A stretch of 64,000 bases of DNA from Nitzschia sp. pyKryTriq1 (taxonomy: Eukaryota; Bacillariophyta; Bacillariophyceae; Bacillariales; Bacillariaceae). The position numbers and the translations under genes are program-made. Under the pieces are notes generated by a model. The model did no database searches. It saw only the letters and a program-made list of their open reading frames with translations, and was not told the DNA's origin. The stretch is taken from NCBI GenBank assembly GCA_956465555.1, contig OY101117.1, positions 2,108,001-2,172,000 on the forward strand, given 5' to 3'. This document shows, one piece after another, positions 10,969 to 21,204 of the stretch (position 1 is its first letter; each line of letters opens with the position of its first letter).

Positions 10969-11280
10969 CGTTGGATGTGCCTCAGGCATGTCAACATGAG
11001 GACCCTACTACAGTAGTAGAGCCTGCTAGAGCCAGCGCCGCAGTGGGGACAGACGGCAGACGAGATGAACGGACGAACAAAGAGCATAAAAAATAGTGGC
11101 TCCGCCAAGAAAAAAGAAAAGTGCATTGAAAATGGCTCTGCCAACACATTCAGGTAAAGTAGAAAACACGTTGAGCGACGACTCTATCGTTTTATACAGC
11201 AGTCAAATAGTATCCAACCCATTGCGCCAACCTTACCACTATTGTACCAGTAAAATAGTCCCTTTCATGGCGCAGAAAGG
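10969..11280. other. Convergent 3' spacer
   Basis: Short spacer between the stop codons of the Pls-like gene and the Bax-inhibitor-like gene, presumably holding both 3' UTRs. No gene seen. Confidence 0.5.
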
Positions 11281-12514
11281 TTATTTGTCGCGATCTTCTC
11301 CGATCATTGATAGCAGGTTCAAAAAGATATTGATGACGTCTGAATATAGCGCCATGGCTCCATACACGTAGTCTTTCTCATTCATCCGATACTTGGAATG
11401 TTTTCCAGCAACAATCAATTTGGTGTGGTACGCCAGAAAAGCCGAGAATAAACAAGCGGCAAATCCCGAGTACAACATTTCATTATAGGGAATGAAACCT
11501 TTTGGCAGAATTCCGGATTCCTGACACAAACCAACAATCAGATACGACAAGAGAATCACAGCCCAGCTGCGAGTTGCACAAGAAAATGAGTCGTCATTAG
11601 TCGATTGATGCGTCTCGAAAACAACCATAATCTTATCTCGCATTTCTTCCATTTACTTACGATGATAAGCTTGCGCCAACTTGACTCAAATCTCTGTTGG
11701 GGTTCGTCTGTAGGATCGTATAGATGGACACTGCGATAGTGGCGACTGCGGTTGCACCCATGGCTGTCACTACAGATCGAAATTGGTAAAAGCTGCTAAG
11801 AAATCCAACCGAAATGGCTTCTCCAAGGGTGAAAATGCTAAGCCACCACCACTTGTTGGGTGATTTTCTTCTGGCCTCGGGGCTGGAACAGACACGAAAC
11901 CACGCCAAGGTACTGAACAAGAGACTGATGATGGGGATGGACGCTAATGGAGATGGTAGTCCGTTTCGACTCATCTGAGAAATGCTAGAAAGTGTTGGAT
12001 TGAGTCCAAAAAGAAAGCAAGAAATAGCCGTAACGACCAGTTGAACCGCCAGAATGCTATAGACTCGAGCTGTCAGTGTTTTTTGTCATTGCGAAAACAT
12101 AATGGTGAGCCGATGATTCATTCAAGATGACCATACTAGATCGCCCATGCTGTTTTGTTGTATATCACTGTACGTACCAATGAAGGAATTTCTGGAGTCC
12201 CGAGTCAAAAAGGCATCAATCATTTCTCTTGTCGAAACATCATCGTCTAACCGATCCTTCTCGCCTGGTGTGCCCCCGAAAGCCGTCTGCGGCGTCGACT
12301 GCGTATATTGTTGTCCAGGTCTGCCCTTGACACTGGGAGGTGTTCGAGGCTGAAAAGGAGACGAACCACCACGTATTACTTTATAGAAGGGAGTCGGAAG
12401 AATACGACTGCTGGGAACCAAAAAACGTTGATCTACTTTTGCCGATACCAGAAGCGAAAGGAAGCAACAAACCAACACCACAAGTCTCGCCAAGGTGGAT
12501 ATCCGAGTTCTCAT
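11281..12514 (-). CDS. Bax inhibitor-1 / LFG (TMBIM) family membrane protein
   Basis: Multi-pass membrane protein of the BI-1/YccA family, linked in other eukaryotes to calcium leak and cell-death control. Exons 12514-12178, 12069-11661 and 11566-11281 give 343 residues. Introns use GTACGT and GTAAGT donors. Splicing produces FIARVYSILAVQLVVTAISC and LSSWAVILLSYLIVG, in frame with family order. The C-terminus MNEKDYVYGAMALYSDVINIFLNLL is the characteristic last helix of this family. The amino end from ATG 12514 is signal-peptide-like (RLVVLVCCFLSLLVSA) and is followed by a ~90-residue low-complexity lumenal or stromal stretch not usual in BI-1. The frame is open to 12688, so an earlier start is possible. 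An N-terminal leader on a BI-1 protein suggests an organelle other than the plain ER, possibly plastid; this is inference. Confidence 0.83.
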
Positions 12515-13220
12515 GTTTTCTGCTTGACGCTGCGTGTTGACGAGTTCAGTGCCGGATGAGGTCCCAACGCCGCAATCTTCTTGCCTGTGACCTGTGACTT
12601 GAATTCTGGATGCACTCTCTTCCGTCCAATGTTCCTTTCCAACTCCGAGTTGATTGAAAACAAGGAACGACAGGCCGTTTGACAACATCTAACATCACGG
12701 TCGCCGTGCGTGTTCAAGAAGTTGATTTGCTGGGTTTTTGTGAGATCTTTTCTTGCTTGCGCGCGCTTCGATCTTTCTGACCCGCCGATCGATTGCCACA
12801 CAGAGAAACGTGATTGGCTGAGGTTTTGAGACACGTCATCACATCATCGTTGACGCCTTTTGTTTTTTCACGCGAGTTTATTGCGAAAAGACGAAACGAT
12901 CATCATCACGACTGACTTTTGCCCACTAACTCGTCCCATGTAACAAAATACGCCGACGAACGGCGAAGCCGAGGTCGAGGACGACGAACGACGACGTTGT
13001 GGTTAGTGGTTAGTTGTCCACAAAATATTGAAAGCCTTCTCACCATCTCTACTCTCCCCTCTAGCTAGAGGCACTCTAGAGCAGTAGCAGAGGGACTAGT
13101 TGGGTGGTATAGAAAACCGAAGCAAGATTGAAATCCTCGCCCATCAACCCTGATTTCGAGGCATAGGTCAAGGGTCAAGCTTTTAAAAGTTTTATCGTTG
13201 AAATTTGGTGTTAAAAAAGG
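12515..13220. other. Divergent promoter region
   Basis: Spacer between the Bax-inhibitor-like and J-protein genes. It contains repeated CGACGAAC/CGACGACG runs at about 12955-13005. No open frame worth calling. Confidence 0.5.
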
Positions 13221-14948
13221 ATGAATCCGTCAAACGTTCATCGACTGGCCCCACTGCTAGTGGCAGCGATTCTGTTGCTACCAGAGAGCGAATCATTCGC
13301 ATACCCACCACGTGAGCGAACGTTCTTGTCAACCTTGGCCTTTCTCTCTTCCTCACGAGGAGGAGGAGGAGTCGTTCCGCCTGCTGTCCAGACGAGAATA
13401 ATTCGACCTGCATCATGCCACCCAATAAGTCATCGCCAGCGAGCTGCGGCTCTCTCCATGGCGGCAGCAAATTTAGATTCTGACGATCCTTTCCAGGTTC
13501 TGGGTATGGACGAACCAACCAGCGACAAGAAAGTCATAAAACGGGCCTACAAACGCATGGCTATTCAATACCATCCTGATGTGGCCACGACCAAAGATTC
13601 TTCCCCCGAGGAAAAGAAAATGGCTAGTGATCGGTTTGCCAAAATAAACTGGGCCTACGAAGTCTTGAGTGGCAAACGCCAAAATGATTCTACGTATACT
13701 AAAACTCCAACTTCCAACACTGGAAGTAGTACCTCTGGGTGGTCGCCTCCTCATCGTCGGAGTGGGGGATACGCTTCCACGTCTTCGGCTTCGGGTGCTG
13801 CTGGTGGTAGTACTGGTGGACGTACTGGTGACGGTCGTGTGGATTGGACCGACTTTATGCCAAAAGATTACGACGAAGCATATGATGCTGGTGGGGACTC
13901 TTTTGGAAAAATATTTTCGGATCTCTTTGTGGGTGCTGCTGCTGGAGCGGCGGGTCTAGGAGGCCCCAGCGTGTTTCGAGATTTTATCGAATTCTTGGAG
14001 GGCAATGTGGACGGATTTGGTGGTGCCGAGGACGATGCAGAGCTCCGAATTCTCTTGCAAACGGGTGATCTGGATGAAGTTCGTAATGAGCTGGACGATA
14101 CGGAGCTTGTAGTGCAGCAACTCAAAGCGAAGTTGAGTGGAATCAAGGACGAAATCTTGACTGTAACGGCAGAGGTTAAATTGACCACCCGTTACATGGA
14201 AAAGATTGAAATGGAGGAATCCTTGGCCGAACTGAATGCCAGAAAAGAGGTGATAGAAGGATACATCAAGAAAGCCCAAAAACGATTGCTATCCCTTCAG
14301 ACACGGTACAAAGAACTGCTCACCAGTGGAGGTGGCGACTCTTACGGAAGTGGGAGGAGTAGTCGATCCTCCTGGGAAGACATCAAAAGTGAAGCTGGTG
14401 GTCGGTCCAGCTCCTCGTCATCTTCATCGTCATCGTACACTACCGGGTCGGCATCTTCGACATCGTCGTCGACCGCCAGCAATTCTTCGGGCTCGCAACG
14501 GGCTCCCAAAACTGGAGAAGATTCTTGGATGAACGAAAGTTTTGGATCATCTTCTTCGAGAAGAGGAAGAGGAGAAGGCCGGCGAAGATCTCGTAGTACC
14601 AGGTCTTCCGGTGGAAGCTCGTCTTCCACAAGTAGTTCTCAGCAGGCACCCGCAAGAGAACCACAGACGACGGCTCAATCGCCCCGTACCGATACGACAA
14701 GTACGCAAAGGACAACTTCCTCTTCGTCGGGTTCGTACAGCAGCTCTGGAGCTGGAAGGGGGGCGTCATCGAATCCAGCGAGCTCTTCGTCGATCCGTAC
14801 TACATCGACGTCCAGCGATTCCAATGTACCACCGCACCGACGAACCTCTGGCTCGTACGAGAATCAGCAAGAAAAGGACAAGAGAAGGCTCCGTGAGCTA
14901 AAAGTCGACGACGAATTTGACAAGCTGAAGAAAGAACTCGGTCTGTGA
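13221..14948 (+). CDS. J-domain (DnaJ-type) co-chaperone, probably plastid, with Ser-rich tail
   Basis: Single-exon 575-residue protein. An N-terminal hydrophobic leader (VAAILLLPESES) is followed by FAYPP, like the AF junction of complex-plastid precursors. The J domain spans ~89-157 with intact HPD in MAIQYHPDV, so Hsp70 ATPase stimulation is expected. A linker rich in Gly/Ser follows, then an acidic and helical region ~270-375 (coiled-coil-like, LNARKEVIEGYIKKAQKRLL), then a ~170-residue Ser/Arg/Thr-rich disordered tail ending in a basic/acidic helix (DEFDKLKKELGL). No zinc-finger or substrate-binding domain of type I/II DnaJ is seen, so it is a class III J-protein. Client unknown. The low-complexity serine tract is encoded by varied TCx/AGx codons, not a pure microsatellite. 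Confidence 0.85.
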   Translation: MNPSNVHRLAPLLVAAILLLPESESFAYPPRERTFLSTLAFLSSSRGGGGVVPPAVQTRIIRPASCHPISHRQRAAALSMAAANLDSDDPFQVLGMDEPTSDKKVIKRAYKRMAIQYHPDVATTKDSSPEEKKMASDRFAKINWAYEVLSGKRQNDSTYTKTPTSNTGSSTSGWSPPHRRSGGYASTSSASGAAGGSTGGRTGDGRVDWTDFMPKDYDEAYDAGGDSFGKIFSDLFVGAAAGAAGLGGPSVFRDFIEFLEGNVDGFGGAEDDAELRILLQTGDLDEVRNELDDTELVVQQLKAKLSGIKDEILTVTAEVKLTTRYMEKIEMEESLAELNARKEVIEGYIKKAQKRLLSLQTRYKELLTSGGGDSYGSGRSSRSSWEDIKSEAGGRSSSSSSSSSSYTTGSASSTSSSTASNSSGSQRAPKTGEDSWMNESFGSSSSRRGRGEGRRRSRSTRSSGGSSSSTSSSQQAPAREPQTTAQSPRTDTTSTQRTTSSSSGSYSSSGAGRGASSNPASSSSIRTTSTSSDSNVPPHRRTSGSYENQQEKDKRRLRELKVDDEFDKLKKELGL

Positions 14949-15295
14949 CAGTAAAATAAATTGGCAGAGCAATCCTAGAGCAACCAAACTGAAGTAATGT
15001 ACTCGTAGTACAGATTAGGGTCCGGACTGGTCCACATTATTGGACTGGTAGCCTCCGAGTGTCCCTTTTTCCTTCGCCTAACGATCAAATTTACCGTAGG
15101 TAGACGAAGCGACGGTATCCTTACGAATAGTACCACAATAATACGATATTGTGATCCTACGAGAGGCAGCGTAGTGGTTTCGTTTTTATCGTACAAGTAT
15201 CGTACTAGAATATACATGTGGTGTTAAGACTTTTTTGAGTTCTAGTAGAAGTGTATAACATTTCGCTCGCTTGCGAATAGCTGGGAAGTTGTTGC
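14949..15295. other. Convergent 3' spacer
   Basis: Between the J-protein and GAPDH stop codons; A/T-rich UTR-like sequence with GTAC motifs. No gene seen. Confidence 0.5.
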
Positions 15296-16250
15296 TTAGG
15301 CGGAAACCTTGGCGTCGACCATGGCAACGTGCTTCATCAAGTCAACGACACGGCCAGAGTATCCGTATTCGTTATCGTACCAGGCAACAAGCTTGACAAA
15401 CTTGGGGTTAAGCATGATACCGGCATCGGCATCGAAGATGGACGATCGGAGGTCACCTTCGAAGTCGGTGGAGACAAGGGGCTCGTCGGAGTATCCAAGG
15501 AATCCCTTCATTTCACCCTCAGAAAGCTTCTTGATGTGGGCGCAGATCTCTTCGTAAGTGGTCTCCTTCTTCAAGACGGCAGTCAAGTCAACAACGGAGA
15601 CATCGATGGTGGGGACACGGAAAGCCATACCGGTAAGCTTTCCAACAAGGGAAGGAATGACCTTGGTGACGGCCTTGGCGGCACCAGTGGAGGAAGGAAT
15701 GATGTTTCCAGAGGCGGCGCGTCCTCCACGCCAGTCCTTGCGGGAAGAAGAGTCGACAACGGCTTGGGTGGCGGTCATGGCGTGGACAGTGGTCATAAGA
15801 GCCATTTCAATTTCGAACTCGTCGTGGACGGCCTTGACCATGGGGGCAAGTCCGTTGGTGGTGCACGAGGCGCACGAGATGAAGTCCTCGGATCCATCGT
15901 ATTCACCTTGGTTGACACCCATGACAATGGTTTGGGAGTCATCCTTGGCGGGGGCAGAGTAGATGACCTTCTTGGCTCCTCCATCGATGATGGACTGGGC
16001 CTTTTCCTTGGTAAGGAAGACACCGGTGGACTCGCAGACATAGTCGGCTCCGAGGGCACCCCAGCCAACCTCCTTGGGGTCACGGCATCGGCTAGTTTGG
16101 ATCTTCTTTCCGTCAAGGACAAGGAAGTCTCCGTCAATCTCAACGGTTTGCTTGGCCTTCCCGTGGATGGTGTCGTACTTGTATTGGTAGGCCATGTAGT
16201 CGGGGGTGGCAGATCCGGCGTTGATTCCCTTCAATTCGATGCTGGAGTCT

Positions 16251-16300
<50 letters not shown>

Positions 16301-16507
16301 ACCCATGCCGGTGGCCATGGTCATGGTGGCATCATTGGAGGCAGCCTTCAAGGAGGTTCCCGAGAAGCTGAGCAAAGAAACGAGTTAGGAACAGGTCGTC
16401 GTCGAGCAGCGTCAACAACGATGAAACATTCGAAACACTTACGAAGATCCAGAGTAGGCAGCGGCAGAGCCGACAGAGGCGAGGACAGCGATGGCAGAGA
16501 ACTTCAT
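15296..16507 (-). CDS. GapC1: Plastid glyceraldehyde-3-phosphate dehydrogenase (GapC1 type)
   Basis: Interconverts 1,3-bisphosphoglycerate and glyceraldehyde-3-phosphate. In algae with red secondary plastids the Calvin-cycle enzyme is GapC1. Two exons, 16507-16443 and 16367-15296, give 378 residues; the intron (GTAAGT...CTCAG) sits inside the leader and yields [14 protein letters not shown]. Residues ~1-18 are a signal peptide ([17 protein letters not shown]). The NAD(P)-binding motif [10 protein letters not shown], catalytic Cys in [10 protein letters not shown] and the C-terminal [17 protein letters not shown] are intact. The antisense strand is also open for about 400 codons, a by-product of strongly biased codon use in a highly expressed gene. 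Family call is secure; plastid form is inferred from the leader and sequence type. Confidence 0.96.
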
Positions 16508-18220
16508 GATTACTTCCTTTGGATTGAGAGACTGGACGAGTTGTGAGCCTTTCATTATTTTTTGTCCTTTTGTTGAGAACCTATTTTTCCCCAAAGATCC
16601 CTCAACACGTACACATTGGTACAAAACGTCTGTGGCGGTCCGACGTGGTCGGCATCAAAAACGCGGCAACGTAAGCCTTCTCATGTCGGACTTCTTGACT
16701 TACGTACGCGTGAGTCTTGAGACTATTTCAGCTCCTCTTGAAACTTCTCAACTTCACAAGTTAAAATGGCTAAATAAATATCGCAAAATGAATCAGCGCA
16801 TGAAATAATATCACAAAAAAGGCGCGCTGTCCACAAAATGGACAAAGAAAAGCAGCTGCTCGAAAGATATTGGAGGTGGTGAGCAAGGACACCTCACAGC
16901 AAAAAAAGATATCACGACCACCGTCGGCCGTCGGCCGAAAATTGTCGTCTGCGTTCGTGTGGATTTCGACAATGATGGCGACAATACCAGAAAATCCTGC
17001 AGGTTACCTGGTAATAGCCAACAGTCAAGCAACCGCCCTTGCTCTGTTCGTGAACTGTGAAGATTGATTCCGCACAATTTCCGGAAGGTTCAAATGTCAT
17101 TGGCTCTGAGAATTCAATGAGGAAAGTGTTGGGATGCCAGGCACGACGGGGATAAGAAGTCGATTGCTTTGGAAACACTCTCACGCGAGTTTATTGGTCC
17201 CGACAAGTAATTTGTTTGCAATCAGTAAATGAATGGGAGAGAAGAAACAAGTTGAGACTTTCTACCGGTAGTGGAGTAGAAAAATGAACCGACGCGCAAG
17301 AAATTCCGTCTTCTCACCGAGCTATTCAGCAGTTTCTTTCATTTCATGTGCTATGCCACTGAGTACAGAATGCATCGAGACTGCTAGGATAGACTTTTGA
17401 AAGCCGATTGCCAACTTCACGGAATCGAAATCGAAATCGACGACATTTTCCGAATATTAGCAAGTCCAAATGAAAAATGTTTGAATGGCAACAATAAACC
17501 GACTCTCTGGCGGATACAATCAGTATTGCACTATTGCGTTGTATTTCTTCATCAGACTACTGATTTACGCAATGACAAATTATCTGGTTCTTACGAATTC
17601 TCGTGCATGTCTACATCCGCAAGTACTTTCGTTTGAGAGACGAGAGCGGTGCTGGATACGAGATTTCTTGCCGAGAAAGCACTAATGGCCTGGCTGCAAC
17701 ATGCCACTGTTGTCAGAATTTTGAAACGCTAAAAAACATGGGTCAGCTGATTTCTACATTGCGGAGGGCTACAAGAATTATGTTTCTTGCTTTTAAAATT
17801 TTCACGCCCAACATTTGTTCAGCTGTAGCACTTTCTCGCTGATTTTGTTGTTAGTAATCTTCTTTATTGCACTCTCCAAGGAATATATTTTTACTCAGCC
17901 TCCCATAGCTAAGAATTATTATATTATAGACGCTTTGCGATTGGGATGTGATTGACTAGGAGTAGAATGGAAGTCGTCGTCGTCGTCGTCGTCAGATAGA
18001 AAGTGCATCATCTTTATTCTCAGATGCTCTGAATTTGACTTTGTGCAAGTCGAAGAAATCAAATACGTCTGTACTTGTACGATGAACGTAGAAGGTTGAC
18101 GACTGGCGACGATGATGATTCCTCCTCGTCTAGCAGCTGCTAGCTATTCGCACAGTACTTTTTATGTTGATTTCTCTCTAAATTTCTCTATGATTATCCA
18201 GCTAGTAGATCCAATCGTCA
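16508..18220. other. Long intergenic stretch, no gene seen
   Basis: Divergent-to-tandem spacer upstream of GAPDH and downstream of the SWEET gene. Short open frames (for example near 17397-17842) lack recognisable domains or splice support. A GTC/TCG trinucleotide microsatellite of about 7 units lies at 17973-17993. Confidence 0.5.
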
Positions 18221-19303
18221 TTATGGCTCCAGTGGTGGGCTCGTTTCGGCGTCAGCGGATGAGGATCCGTCCGTACTAGCAGCCATGGGCACTCCGCCGT
18301 TCTCGAGCGAAGTGCTCGGAAGAATCGGGGCATTGATTGCGGTATCATTCGCCTCTACCTCCATCAAGTCCAAGCCCAATGTCGATGCGGTTTTGTGTGT
18401 CAAAGGAAGAGTTGTGTATGGGATGTCTCCTTCTCCTTCCTCTGCGACAGAAGCCCGTCTTGGATACACAACAATTAAGACAATTTGTGTGACTCCAAGA
18501 AAGGCTCCGAGTCCATTCGGTACATAAACAATTGGATCCAACACAGCCAATCCATAGGCCATCCAAAAGGTTCCGTTCAATGTATTGGTAATTACCGTCC
18601 GAATATGAATACTGGACGAATTGCCTTGTGTCAAAACGGAATAAATGGTCGACAACGGCGCCCCGTAGAAAAAGACAAGATTCAAATTGACCAGGGTCCC
18701 CACAATGAGTTTGCGGGTTTTTGCATCGAACGACTCAGTAAATCCCAAGATAGACATGCAAATGGTCCATATCGTGACAATCACCAGAACCAGCGTTTCA
18801 TGGGGGGCAGGAGCCGGAGTTGTTTGCGACGTGACATTCCAGACTACCGTCGCCCAATCTTTCGCAGTTGTAGTAGTTGAAGCCACCGGTGGTTCTGATA
18901 TTCTCATTCTCGTCGACACTTCAAGATCTCGTTTGGATTGGTCTTGTTTGGTTTCTTCCTCTTGCTTCAAAAATGCCACAAAGGATTTTCTCATTTCTGT
19001 CGCATGATGACGTTGATACAACAATTTGACGGCACCCAAATTCAAATAGACACCCAGCAGGAATCCCGGAGCATTGCCCCAAAAAATGAAAAGATTCTGA
19101 GTCAATATAGCATACACCACCCACCCAAAACAATTCCCCAGCATGAAGGCCCACGGGGTGGGATTCAAATCACCAATTTGACCTCGTTCGACGGCCCTTT
19201 GTAAATCGCGATAGGGCGCTGAGAACATTAACTGGCCTATTAAGACGCCCAAGCCGGGACACACATACTCCAGAATGATTGTGGATGCGGATAGATCAAC
19301 CAT
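18221..19303 (-). CDS. SWEET-type (MtN3/saliva) sugar transporter
   Basis: Predicted seven-helix facilitator for sugars in the plasma or an internal membrane. The single-exon protein has 360 residues with two MtN3 triple-helix repeats: the first ~10-95 (with NPTPWAFMLGNCFGWVVYAIL) and the second ~165-280 (with GTLVNLNLVFFYGAPLS and NGTFWMAYGLAVLDP). The paired Pro/Trp and N-G-x-x-W signatures fit SWEETs. Between the repeats is a ~60-residue hydrophilic loop rich in Glu/Lys/Thr, longer than in plant SWEETs, and the C-terminal ~70 residues are a cytosolic acidic tail. The start is the ATG at the beginning of the frame. Substrate cannot be told from sequence. Confidence 0.88.
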   Translation of the reverse strand: MVDLSASTIILEYVCPGLGVLIGQLMFSAPYRDLQRAVERGQIGDLNPTPWAFMLGNCFGWVVYAILTQNLFIFWGNAPGFLLGVYLNLGAVKLLYQRHHATEMRKSFVAFLKQEEETKQDQSKRDLEVSTRMRISEPPVASTTTTAKDWATVVWNVTSQTTPAPAPHETLVLVIVTIWTICMSILGFTESFDAKTRKLIVGTLVNLNLVFFYGAPLSTIYSVLTQGNSSSIHIRTVITNTLNGTFWMAYGLAVLDPIVYVPNGLGAFLGVTQIVLIVVYPRRASVAEEGEGDIPYTTLPLTHKTASTLGLDLMEVEANDTAINAPILPSTSLENGGVPMAASTDGSSSADAETSPPLEP

Positions 19304-19566
19304 GATGAAGATCTACAGTATCAGTATTGCTTGGAGTTGAACTTTGGATGATTTGGAGGCTTGTATTTGGTTTATGGGGGTTGCTGACGAGGGATGAATA
19401 CAAGTACTCGTACTGTACTGGTAGTTCCTTCTCATGGTGAATGGTGATGATTCATTCATTCACGTCGCAACAGTATGCTACAGTAACACCTTTTCACTTT
19501 CCCTGCGTGCGACGTCGACATCATCATCATTGCGAACTGTCTGCCGCCGAGCCGAGAGCGCGAGTG
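19304..19566. other. Spacer upstream of the SWEET gene
   Basis: Presumed promoter of the SWEET gene up to the left target-site copy of the transposon. Nothing else seen. Confidence 0.4.
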
Positions 19567-19569
19567 TGA

Positions 19570-20351
19570 CGGCCTGTCCAAACCAAGCCAAGGTGGGATC
19601 ACACCTTGCATCACACCATTCGATCGAATTCATCCGGGCCCAAATCGATTCTTTTAGCCTTCTGCGCGAGAAATTTAGGTGTGATCGTGCGACTTTTTTA
19701 GGTGTGATGCATCACACCTTTTCTGGCCTTCGTCCGTATTTTTGCGAAGAACATGAGTATTGCAAGGAGCCTCCAAAAGTCGTCCTCCTCCATTCGGTAG
19801 GCCCGCCGAGTATAAATTGGACCAAGCTTATCAAAGAGATCGGTCACTTGTGCACGTTCCCGTTCTTTGACGAATGTCCTTCCCCCAACAGGATTGTTAA
19901 GTGCCTGGGACTGCACAATCAATTCGAAAATAGTGCTGAGTTGGGAATGTGCGAATTGGTGCTGATTCATCAAAAGATGACAATACAGAGTAGCTAGCTG
20001 CATGTCATCAGGAGACAGCGCGTCCGTCATCTCGTCCTCTTCCTTAATGAAGACATGTTTATTAATTGCAGGGTAGGAGAGGTGCAGTGTAGACAATCGT
20101 AACTGACGAAGAGAAGAATGACTCTCTTTGGATGATGAGAAGTGATACCGGTACCGGTAGAGGCACTCGCACGCAGTTGCTGAGATGGGTGTGATGTGTG
20201 ATGGTAGGATTAGTGGCTGTTTGGTTTGGATAGGGGCCACACGATGACAAAAATCGAGACGCTACCCAGTGACGTGGCGGCTAAAAAAATATTAGAGTTC
20301 CAAGGTGTGATGCAAGGTGTGATCCCACCTTGGCTTGGTTTGGACAGGCCG
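19570..20351. mobile_element. Harbinger-like non-autonomous DNA transposon (782 bp)
   Basis: Perfect 48-bp terminal inverted repeats are visible at 19570-19617 and 20304-20351, both beginning CGGCCTGTCCAAACC when read inward. They are flanked directly by TGA at 19567-19569 and 20352-20354, a 3-bp target-site duplication of the TNA type expected for PIF/Harbinger elements. The octamer GGTGTGAT or its complement recurs in the termini and inside the element, including the palindrome at 19700-19719. The interior encodes only an N-terminal transposase-like fragment, so the copy cannot move by itself. Perfect TIRs suggest recent insertion. Superfamily is inferred from duplication length and the fragment. 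Confidence 0.82.
19698..20240 (-). pseudogene. Truncated Harbinger-like transposase N-terminal fragment
   Basis: An open frame of about 180 codons inside the transposon. Its segment IYTRRAYRMEEDDFWRLLAIL resembles the region preceding the DDE domain in PIF/Harbinger transposases, where an RRxFRM-x-x-x-F pattern is common. It stops within the palindrome near 19700, and only ~130 bp remain before the left terminus, so the DDE catalytic domain is absent. The frame opens at a GTG with no clear ATG. The assignment rests on one motif plus the element context, so it is moderate. Confidence 0.5.
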
Positions 20352-20354
20352 TGA

Positions 20355-20892
20355 GTACCGTACCACGGCGGGTACACACCCCTGGGGGCGCGCGTACGAA
20401 GAAGTTCCGCCTCATTTTGGGATGAGGGAAGAAGGAAGAAGGGAAAAAAGAAAAATGAGGGGAGAACGATCTGCATGGTGCGAGATTACCGGTATGTATG
20501 TACCAGGTGGAGATTTCAGTACATCGTCTACTTGTACCAGGTACTGTTACTGTACTGAAGACGGCTGCGTTGCGATGCTTTCGTACTACCTTCTCTTGTA
20601 CCATGATTGCTCCACTCCAGCGCATCGCTCAAGCTCCAGCCAAACGCCGAGGAGCAAAGATACCCTGAGAATGCAAATTGAAAACGACGGGATCGAACGA
20701 CGGAAATGCCAATACCCTCGCTGATCTCGAGAGAAGAGCACATGTTGTTTGGCTTCCAAAACGAGTACGTGGTGAAAGAATTTAGATTACAAATAGAGTG
20801 GAGATATTCAGATGAATCTATATGAAATATTAAAATCATCATCTCAAAGCTCAGCTACCAAAATACGGCATCCTCGTCGACAAGGATCCATC
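20355..20892. other. Intergenic, no gene seen
   Basis: From the right transposon flank to the stop of the 63-residue gene. Contains TACCAGGTAC/TACCGGTA motifs near 20488-20545. No supported gene. Confidence 0.45.
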
Positions 20893-21204
20893 CTAGATAG
20901 CAAGTGCGGCCTCACGCGTCTTCACCCAGATGGCATCGATTTGTTGCTTGATCTTTTCGACTTCCTCCTTGTTCCCTCTTCCTTCATGGTAAGGGATTTG
21001 TGCTTCAAGCTTTTGGACTTTCTTGGCGTCCTTCCTGGAGTACCGATTAAAGTAAAAGATGTGTTAGAAAGTGTTAAAGGAAAGATAATGGGAAACACGC
21101 AGGCGTCCCATCGCAGTGTATGTATGTTTTGTCCAACAATGCTGATGCACTTACTTGTTGAGAGCGATCTCTTCTTCCTTTTGTTTCGTCTTTGCTTTGG
21201 CCAT
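20893..21204 (-). CDS. Small two-exon gene, 63-residue charged helical protein
   Basis: Exon 1 is 21204-21155 (MAKAKTKQKEEEIALN...) and exon 2 is 21034-20893, joined by a GTAAGT...CCAG intron that keeps frame through NK|KDAKKVQKLEA and ends at a TAG. Each exon is too short to stand out as a long open frame. The protein is rich in Lys/Glu, probably helical or coiled-coil, with a central IPYHEGRGNKEEVEKIKQ motif and a hydrophobic end (REAALAI). I do not recognise the family. The clean splice signals, absence of in-frame stops and natural composition argue that it is real. It is divergent from the repeat-protein gene that starts 780 bp away. Confidence 0.72.

Noticed and set aside
15329-16546. 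405-codon plus-strand open frame opposite GAPDH
   Set aside because: It is the antisense of a highly biased coding gene; its product is Gly/Val/Asp-rich without domain features, and GAPDH on the other strand is certain.
17397-17842. Overlapping 66-79 codon frames in the long spacer upstream of the SWEET gene's 3' end
   Set aside because: No splice signals join them and no family pattern is visible.
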